Shown: positions 14,534-19,553 of the stretch, in pieces
How the letters are laid out: each line of letters starts with the position of its first letter
Position numbering within the stretch: the stretch's first letter is position 1
Source: JBGSBR01 sp041730495
Lineage (GTDB): Bacteria > Patescibacteriota > Microgenomatia > UBA1406 > GWC2-37-13
Length of the DNA: 19,553 nt
Direction of reading: 5' to 3'
Assembly: GCA_041730495.1 (NCBI GenBank)
Contig: JBGSBR010000023.1
Span: 1 to 19,553, forward strand
Notes under the pieces: model-generated
The model's input: only the letters and a program-made list of their open reading frames with translations
Databases searched by the model: none
What the model was told of the DNA's origin: nothing
Program-made: the position numbers and the translations under genes

Positions 14534-15889
14534 ATGGAACTAACAGTCGGACTAAAACTTCTCATTTCACTCGTCATCGGTGCCGCTATCGGACTTGAGC
14601 GCGAAATCCATGAACGTCATGAAGCACCAGTCGATAAAAATAATCAAACTCCTCAAGAACGCATCGCATTTTTGGGTATTCGTACGCTTTCACTCACCAC
14701 TGCACTTGGTACTGTAGCTGGCCTGCTTTACGCCGATTATTTCAGCTTATTTATGCTGATCAATATCGTCTATATGGTACTTTTGGGCGTCCATTATATC
14801 TTTAGTTGCTGGATCACCAAAGACATCGGTATTACCTCAGAAGTCGCTGCTATTTTCACCTATCTCATCGGCGTCTTTATCGCACTTGAGGTTTTCCCGA
14901 TCCAACTCATCATCGCTATGGTCGTGATCTTGATGCTGATTTTATCTGTTAAAGACAAACTAAAAAGTGCCGTTAACGATATCCATCAACAAGAAGTCAA
15001 AGCACTTATCAGTTACGGGTTGATTGCTCTTGTGGTGCTGCCATTCTTGCCTAACACATCGGTCACTCTTGGATCTATCCCCTATAGTGAACAACTTATG
15101 ACTTCATGGGGCGTAAACTTTCAACAATGGGCAAATTTAGAACTCATCAATCCCTTCACGATGTGGGTTATCGTCGTCATCATCACCGGAGTGGATTTCT
15201 TGGGGTATGTACTCGAACGCACAGTCGGACATGGACGTGGACTTATGCTCACTAGCCTAGTGGGTGGATTTGTCTCTTCTACTGCGACTACTCAATCTCT
15301 TGCTGTACAAAGTAAAGAAGTCAGAAATATTAATCCCCTTGTTGCAGCTGCTATGTTTGCGACATTCATGAGTTTCTTCCCGGTGATCATACTGACAGCA
15401 CCGATTAATCTTGAGTTTCTAATCAGATTGTTACCTACTCTTTTGATATTACTTGTATCATTTGCAGTTGCAGGATATATTTTCTGGAAAGTTTTACCGC
15501 AACCGACTAAAGAAACAGAGGTCCAAAAAAAGAAAAACGGTGCTATATTCTCATTGAAACCCGCGCTTATCTTTGCATCACTTTATATCGGGATTAAACT
15601 TATCACGAAAATTGCGCTACAACTGTTTGGTGAAGGTGGTTTTCTCGCTTCTTCAGCAATTGCTGGATTTACCGGTATTGATGCAGTCACGATCAACGTC
15701 GCAGATCTAGCCGGAGATCAGATTAGTTTCTTTACCGCTATCATGGCATTTCTCATCGTCAACGCAGTTAATCTTATCGCCAAAACGATCTATATTTATC
15801 TCCAAGGTGAACGCGAGTTTGCCTTGAAATATGGCACAACAATCGGTGTAATTATTGTGCTAAGCTTCGCAGGGTTGTTATTTGTGTAA
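14534..15889 (+). CDS. MgtC/DUF4010-family membrane protein
   Basis: From the ATG at 14534 the protein has 451 residues and about a dozen membrane spans. The N-terminal ~150 residues are an MgtC-type domain: KLLISLVIGAAIGLEREIHE, then GIRTLSLTTALGTVAGLL. The second half is a DUF4010 domain with NPFTMWVIVVIITGVDFLGY, HGRGLMLTSLVGGFVSSTAT and TQSLA. Relatives are inner-membrane proteins implicated in magnesium or general ion and stress homeostasis; the transported substrate, if any, is unknown. The acidic and basic residues of the MgtC signature (Glu, Arg in GLERE) are intact. It is a single plus-strand gene between two minus-strand blocks and overlaps the end of pyrF by 38 bases. Confidence 0.85.
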   Translation: MELTVGLKLLISLVIGAAIGLEREIHERHEAPVDKNNQTPQERIAFLGIRTLSLTTALGTVAGLLYADYFSLFMLINIVYMVLLGVHYIFSCWITKDIGITSEVAAIFTYLIGVFIALEVFPIQLIIAMVVILMLILSVKDKLKSAVNDIHQQEVKALISYGLIALVVLPFLPNTSVTLGSIPYSEQLMTSWGVNFQQWANLELINPFTMWVIVVIITGVDFLGYVLERTVGHGRGLMLTSLVGGFVSSTATTQSLAVQSKEVRNINPLVAAAMFATFMSFFPVIILTAPINLEFLIRLLPTLLILLVSFAVAGYIFWKVLPQPTKETEVQKKKNGAIFSLKPALIFASLYIGIKLITKIALQLFGEGGFLASSAIAGFTGIDAVTINVADLAGDQISFFTAIMAFLIVNAVNLIAKTIYIYLQGEREFALKYGTTIGVIIVLSFAGLLFV

Positions 15890-16676
15890 GTGTTTTCTCT
15901 ATCTCTTCTCTACTCTTTTGCGCGAAATCTTCAGCAGCTGATGCATAAATCACTGATCGTGACAGTGGGATCACGAGGCCAGCTTTTTCGGCTGTTAAGC
16001 CAGCTTTGAGAGTATCTGCCAAACTACCACCTTGCGCACCAATACCAGGGGCTAAAATCGGTAAATCACCCACTAGAGCACGCACCTCGGCAAGCTCTGC
16101 TGGATACGTCGCACCGACGACGAGCATACAGTTGTCATTAGTATTCCAATCAGCTGAAACTTTTTCCGCTACTCGTTGATATAGTGGTTTCCCATCGACA
16201 AGTAATCCTTGCAGCTCATCTGATCCTGGATTAGATGTACGGCATAATATAATGCAACCTTTGTCATACTTAAGAAATGATTGCAGTCCCTCACGACCTG
16301 TATACGGATGCAATGTAACAGCGTCAGCTCTCAAGTGCTCGAAGACAAACTTGGCATATGATTCATTCGTGCTGCCGATATCTCCACGTTTGGCATCGAA
16401 GAAAATCAAACTTTCAGGATAGGTGTCTTTGATGTAATCACAGGTTTTCTTGAGCTCTGCAATTCCCTCGGCACCACGAGCTTCATAAAAAGCTGAATTT
16501 GGTTTATACCCACAGACGAGATCATGAGTCGCATCGATGATCGCTTTATTGAATTCGAAGAATGGCTCTGAAGAAGTTTGCAGATGTGTAGGAAGTTTTT
16601 CTAAAACAGGATCAAGTCCCACACAAAGCATCGAAGTTTTTTTGATTGTTTCTCGGAGTCGTGTATTGAATGACAT
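15852..16676 (-). CDS. pyrF: Orotidine 5'-phosphate decarboxylase, subfamily 2
   Basis: The 274-residue product fits the longer type 2 PyrF family. It converts OMP to UMP, the last step of de novo pyrimidine synthesis. The active-site block FFDAKRGDIGST (residues 92-103) supplies the Asp-Lys-Asp set (Asp94, Lys96, Asp99). LCVGLDP near 17-23, GYKPNSAFYE near 56-65, LHPYTG and LAPGIGAQGG are the other family motifs. It follows the HAD gene by 14 bases and is the distal gene of the pyr cluster. Its last 38 bases lie antisense to the end of the MgtC/DUF4010 gene. There is no obvious Shine-Dalgarno site. Confidence 0.95.
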   Translation of the reverse strand: MSFNTRLRETIKKTSMLCVGLDPVLEKLPTHLQTSSEPFFEFNKAIIDATHDLVCGYKPNSAFYEARGAEGIAELKKTCDYIKDTYPESLIFFDAKRGDIGSTNESYAKFVFEHLRADAVTLHPYTGREGLQSFLKYDKGCIILCRTSNPGSDELQGLLVDGKPLYQRVAEKVSADWNTNDNCMLVVGATYPAELAEVRALVGDLPILAPGIGAQGGSLADTLKAGLTAEKAGLVIPLSRSVIYASAAEDFAQKSREEIEKTLTQITTLRSLAQ

Positions 16677-16690
16677 ATAGATTGTGTGAC

Positions 16691-17326
16691 TTACTGACTT
16701 ATTATAGTCAAAATTTCTTTTACATCATCTATCAAATAATCTGGCTCAGCATCTGCAATATGATTTGGATGAAATCCATACGCGCAACCTGCAGTGTATG
16801 TGCCAGCAGCTTTGCCCGCCATGATATCGACATCACTGTCCCCAACCATCATTGCTTCATCAGGTCGCAGCTCAAAATGTTTCAATGCTCGCTCAAGTGG
16901 CTCTGGGTGTGGTTTAGGATTTTCGACATCGTCCATACCGACGAAAAACTCAAAATACTCCATCAGTCCAGCGAGTTTAAGAGTCGCTTTGGCACTATCG
17001 CGTGAGCGCGTCGTAATACCAGCAATCTTTAATCCTTTTTTCTTCAGCGCATCCAGTGTCTCTGCCACATGCGGATACGGGATCGATAAATTCATATTTG
17101 CAGCTTGAAAAGCTCGATGCGTATTCATGAGATCCTCGACATCATCAAGCTGTGCAAGAGTTTGATAGCCACCTTCGAGAGTCTTGCCCATCACGATGCG
17201 CAACTCTTCTCGAGTAAAAGGTTGATGTCCGTGTGCACCCAAAGAATGTTCGAAAGCCTGATAGATAAACTCACGGGTATCAAGGAGTGTACCGTCTATG
17301 TCAAAAAAGATTGCTTTAAGCTTCAT
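16691..17326 (-). CDS. HAD-superfamily phosphatase (Gph/PpaX-like)
   Basis: The 211-residue product has all HAD motifs: DIDGTLLD with Asp9 and Asp11, a C1-type helical cap at about 18-80, TTRSR near 105-109 (motif II), Lys138 in NPKPHPEP (motif III) and MVGDSDVD with Asp163 and Asp167 (motif IV). It resembles phosphoglycolate phosphatase and pyrophosphatase PpaX, small cytoplasmic Mg2+ enzymes that remove damaged or side-product phosphates. It sits seven bases after the dehydrogenase gene and 14 before pyrF. In this setting it could act on a pyrimidine nucleotide or on 2-phosphoglycolate/2-phospholactate-type compounds, but the sequence does not decide. Confidence 0.85.
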   Translation of the reverse strand: MKLKAIFFDIDGTLLDTREFIYQAFEHSLGAHGHQPFTREELRIVMGKTLEGGYQTLAQLDDVEDLMNTHRAFQAANMNLSIPYPHVAETLDALKKKGLKIAGITTRSRDSAKATLKLAGLMEYFEFFVGMDDVENPKPHPEPLERALKHFELRPDEAMMVGDSDVDIMAGKAAGTYTAGCAYGFHPNHIADAEPDYLIDDVKEILTIISQ

Positions 17327-17333
17327 AAGATCA

Positions 17334-18251
17334 TTATACTACTCGCTCTTCTGTACTTCCTGATTCATAGAGCTTAATCAATCGTTCTGTTTCTTCCGCA
17401 ATTTTTTTCACAGATGCATCTGAGTAAAATGCCATATGAGGCGTAATCAAAACATTTTCTTGTTTTAAAAGTGGATGCTCTGCTGAAAATGTGTCTTCAC
17501 CTTCGATGACATCAAGTCCAACGAAACGGAAGCGCTCAATATGTTTAATTAAGGCTACAGTGTCAACTAATCCACCACGAGCAGTATTTATGAGTACCAC
17601 TCCTTGTTTCATCTTCATAATGGCTGCATCATCAATCATATGACGTGTCTCATCTGTGAGCGGTGCATGAAGCGTGATGACATCACTCTGAGCCAAGAGT
17701 TCATCCATCTCGACATACCGATAGCCATATTTTTTGATACTTTCGTGATGATGCTCTTGATCATGTGCGATGATCTTCATGTTAAAACCATGTGCAATAT
17801 GGATCACCTCGCGACCAATCCGACCAGTACCGATAACACCGATCGTCTTATCGCGTAGTGCAAATCCCAGATGTCCTTGATAGGTAAATCTTCCTTGCTG
17901 CACCTCAGACCATGAGTCAAGTAGATGTCGTGTCCCAGCAAGCATGAGAGCGAACGTATGCTCAGCGATATTGAAAGCACCGTAATCCACAATCCGATAC
18001 ACAGCAATCCCCTTCTGTTTACAGTATTCAAGATCGATATGATCGATACCAACGGTACGAGTAATGAGTAGTTTGAGATCTGGGAAACGAGAAAGAGTGT
18101 TTTTATCTGCAGAGCAACCTGTTTTGATAGTCAGACCTTCTATTCCCTCACCACTATTTTCTTTGAGATATCCCTCAAGTGACATATCATAGGTCGTTCC
18201 ATCAAGATATACATCAAGTGCTGCATCGACATCGACGTGGATGATTTTCAT
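17334..18251 (-). CDS. D-2-hydroxyacid dehydrogenase (D-lactate dehydrogenase-like)
   Basis: I start at the ATG at 18251, two bases after the pyrK stop, giving 305 residues; the frame is open 21 codons further into pyrK, without family resemblance. The NAD-binding motif is VIGTGRIGREV (Gly141, 143, 146), with Asp164 at the end of the second strand favouring NAD over NADP. The catalytic set is Arg225 in NTARGGLVD, the Glu in GLDVIEGE (250-252) and His272 in ITPHMAF. TVGIDHIDL near 67-74 is the substrate-domain hallmark. Enzymes of this family reduce 2-oxoacids such as pyruvate with NADH. Its place inside the pyrimidine cluster, with near-zero spacing, is unusual and suggests recycling of the NADH made by PyrD-PyrK. 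This is inference. Confidence 0.87.
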   Translation of the reverse strand: MKIIHVDVDAALDVYLDGTTYDMSLEGYLKENSGEGIEGLTIKTGCSADKNTLSRFPDLKLLITRTVGIDHIDLEYCKQKGIAVYRIVDYGAFNIAEHTFALMLAGTRHLLDSWSEVQQGRFTYQGHLGFALRDKTIGVIGTGRIGREVIHIAHGFNMKIIAHDQEHHHESIKKYGYRYVEMDELLAQSDVITLHAPLTDETRHMIDDAAIMKMKQGVVLINTARGGLVDTVALIKHIERFRFVGLDVIEGEDTFSAEHPLLKQENVLITPHMAFYSDASVKKIAEETERLIKLYESGSTEERVV

Positions 18252-18252
18252 A

Positions 18253-19071
18253 TTATTTGGTATGCCATGGGAAATACTCGACGCTGCCCGTAGCATCTCG
18301 ATGATATTTGCCAAACTCTGTAATTAACTTAAGCTCATCTCCTGCAAGTACTGGTCCTTCAGCACACATGCGCCAGCCAGTGGGATCGACACAACACTGC
18401 CCACAGATTCCCATACCGCATTTCATGTAGCGTTCAAGTGAAATCATGAACTGCAGATTGTGTTCCCAGCAGAAATTAGCGACTTTCATCTCCATGATCT
18501 CTGGACCAACTGTGTAAATCATCTCAGGCTTAAGCTCAAGCACTTCTTGAGTGAAAAGATCTGTGTTAAAACCTTTGTATCCCTCACTTCCATCATCTGT
18601 GGAAATATGAAGCACGACGCCTATCTTTTCCATCCATGTGCGGAACAACAGCTCATCGGCATTGCGAGCACCCATGAACAAATGAACTTCTACATCTTTC
18701 TTTCGTGCTTCTTGAGCGAGATATGAAAGCGGCACCATACCATATCCTCCAGCGACCATTGCAATTGTCTGCAAATTTGCAGGAAGTCTGAAGAAAGTAC
18801 CATATGGTCCACGGAATCCCAGTTTATCCCCGACTTTCAGCTCATGCATCGCTTTAGTGGCTTCACCGACAGCGGCGACTGAGATCATGAAACCTTTTTT
18901 GTCATGTTTGATGATCCCAAATGGTTTCTCGTCATGACCAGGGATCCAGGTCATCACAAACTGTCCTGGTTCTCCTGGGAAATCGTAATCAAAGACAAAT
19001 GTTTTCACCCGAGCACTCTCGGTAATGATCTCTTTGATCGGCAGCATGAGTGGTTTATCAAAAGTTTCCAT
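18253..19071 (-). CDS. pyrK: Dihydroorotate dehydrogenase electron transfer subunit
   Basis: This 272-residue ferredoxin-reductase-type protein has an N-terminal FAD barrel (residues 1-95; PGQFVMTW at 35-42 and KPFGI at 49-53, where the family usually has RPFSI/KPxSI), an NAD domain beginning MVAGGYGMVPL at 105-115, and TVGPEIM at 187-193. A C-terminal [2Fe-2S] site has Cys218, Cys223, Cys226 and Cys236 (CGMGICGQC). PyrK passes electrons from the FMN of PyrD to NAD+, so the pair oxidises dihydroorotate to orotate in the cytoplasm. It lies two bases after pyrD, as expected for a tightly coupled complex. The Ser-to-Gly change in the FAD motif is mild. Confidence 0.93.
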   Translation of the reverse strand: METFDKPLMLPIKEIITESARVKTFVFDYDFPGEPGQFVMTWIPGHDEKPFGIIKHDKKGFMISVAAVGEATKAMHELKVGDKLGFRGPYGTFFRLPANLQTIAMVAGGYGMVPLSYLAQEARKKDVEVHLFMGARNADELLFRTWMEKIGVVLHISTDDGSEGYKGFNTDLFTQEVLELKPEMIYTVGPEIMEMKVANFCWEHNLQFMISLERYMKCGMGICGQCCVDPTGWRMCAEGPVLAGDELKLITEFGKYHRDATGSVEYFPWHTK

Positions 19072-19073
19072 AA

Positions 19074-19451
19074 TTAGATTTGATGGGCGACGCCCCGGAT
19101 TTCCTCCAAACTCGTAATCTTGTTTTCTGTCATATATGTCTCCATCTCTGCAGTGATGTTTTTGAAAACATCTATACCTCCATAATAAATAGCAGCACCC
19201 ACTCCGACGGCTGTCGCGCCAGCCATGATGTACTCAATCACATCGCGACCAGTCGTGACGCCACCAGTGCCTATGATCGGGATCTTGACTGCGCCATAGA
19301 GCTGCCAAACGACTTTCATCGCAACTGGTTTCATCGCAGGACCCGCAATCCCTCCGACTTTGTTGGTGAGGATCGGTCTACGAGCATCGATATCGATGAT
19401 CATCCCTGAAAGGGTGTTGGTAGCTACGATTCCATCTGCTCCTGCAGCTTC
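19074..19451 (-). CDS. pyrD: Dihydroorotate dehydrogenase catalytic subunit, C-terminal part
   Basis: About 126 C-terminal residues of a class 1B PyrD are present. The recognisable segments are EAAGADGIVATNTLSG, then IDARRPILTNKVGGIAGPAM, and the FMN-phosphate loop IPIIGTGGVTTGRDVIEYI followed by AGATAVGVGAAIYYGG. The 1B class is the one that partners PyrK, whose gene follows two bases later. The N-terminal two thirds, including the catalytic cysteine loop, is missing because the sequence changes to GC-rich ClpB-like code between about 19430 and 19451. The internal ATG at 19403 is not the real start. The truncation looks like an assembly or amplification chimera and not gene decay. Confidence 0.88.
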   Translation of the reverse strand, partial: EAAGADGIVATNTLSGMIIDIDARRPILTNKVGGIAGPAMKPVAMKVVWQLYGAVKIPIIGTGGVTTGRDVIEYIMAGATAVGVGAAIYYGGIDVFKNITAEMETYMTENKITSLEEIRGVAHQI

Positions 19452-19552
19452 GCCGTCTGCTGAATCGTCTCCTTCTCCTGCTGCCAGTGCGCGTCGAGCC
19501 GTCCCTGTTCCTCCTTGAGGTCGGCCAGTTCCTTCTCGAGCTTCCCGAGCCG
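19440..19552 (-). CDS. clpB: ClpB-like coiled-coil fragment (foreign, partial)
   Basis: The last ~113 bases are GC-rich. In the minus-strand frame starting at 19552 they read RLGKLEKELADLKEEQGRL, then DAHWQQEKETIQQTAKL. This matches the style of the ClpB middle (M) coiled-coil domain, where a 'KLEKELxxLKEE' helix is followed by 'W-x-x-EK-x-x-I'. ClpB is a hexameric AAA+ disaggregase. The frame meets a TAG at 19426-19424 once inside pyrD sequence. Composition unlike the rest of the window marks it as DNA from another organism joined to pyrD. Confidence 0.65.
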
Positions 19553-19553
19553 C

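Overview
This 19.6 kb window is mostly bacterial DNA of about 40% GC (my estimate by eye), densely packed with short intergenic gaps and 4-nt stop/start overlaps, and it reads with the standard code. The gene content suggests an uncultured small-genome bacterium of the Patescibacteria (CPR) type, possibly Microgenomates. The clues are a divergent Lgt, a TraR/DksA-type zinc finger protein, lineage-type membrane proteins I only half recognise, few Shine-Dalgarno sites and several apparently leaderless promoters. This placement is an inference.

Both ends look foreign. Bases 1-~199 are GC-rich and encode an RHS/YD-repeat fragment. Bases ~19440-19553 are GC-rich and encode a ClpB-like coiled-coil fragment that cuts off pyrD. 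The contig is therefore probably chimeric at both ends. Bases 200-1397 are AT-rich with no confident gene, but they hold a cluster of GAGCTC palindromes, a perfect 11-6-11 inverted repeat, DnaA-box-like 9-mers and a startless open frame.

Layout. At 1398-2243 (-) is a polytopic membrane protein, divergent from 2368-3201 (+), a TPR protein with a long acidic tail. Between 3165 and 5482 (-) lie lgt, a dksA/traR-like gene, a LytR-C-like membrane-anchored protein and a small membrane protein. From 5574 to 8283 (+) is a tightly coupled trio: a HAD/NT5C-like phosphatase, a CDP-paratose 2-epimerase-like SDR and a GT4 glycosyltransferase, probably for a surface glycan. From 8289 to 14370 (-) run tldD, tldE/pmbA, a four-CBS-domain protein with an extra C-terminal domain, a small six-cysteine membrane protein and a GT-C/PMT-like glycosyltransferase. 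At 14534-15889 (+) is an MgtC/DUF4010 membrane protein, which overlaps tail-to-tail with pyrF.

From 15852 to the right end (-) is a pyrimidine cluster: pyrD (truncated), pyrK, a D-2-hydroxyacid dehydrogenase, a HAD phosphatase and pyrF. PyrD plus PyrK would form the NAD-linked dihydroorotate dehydrogenase and PyrF would make UMP. The two inserted enzymes suggest coupling to redox balance or phosphate-ester clean-up.

I found no convincing novel defence or mobile system. The observations most worth following are the GAGCTC island, the in-frame STGSGQ-type repeat inserted in tldD, the CBS protein with a possible HPF-like tail, and the consistent placement of -10 boxes 6-7 nt before start codons.
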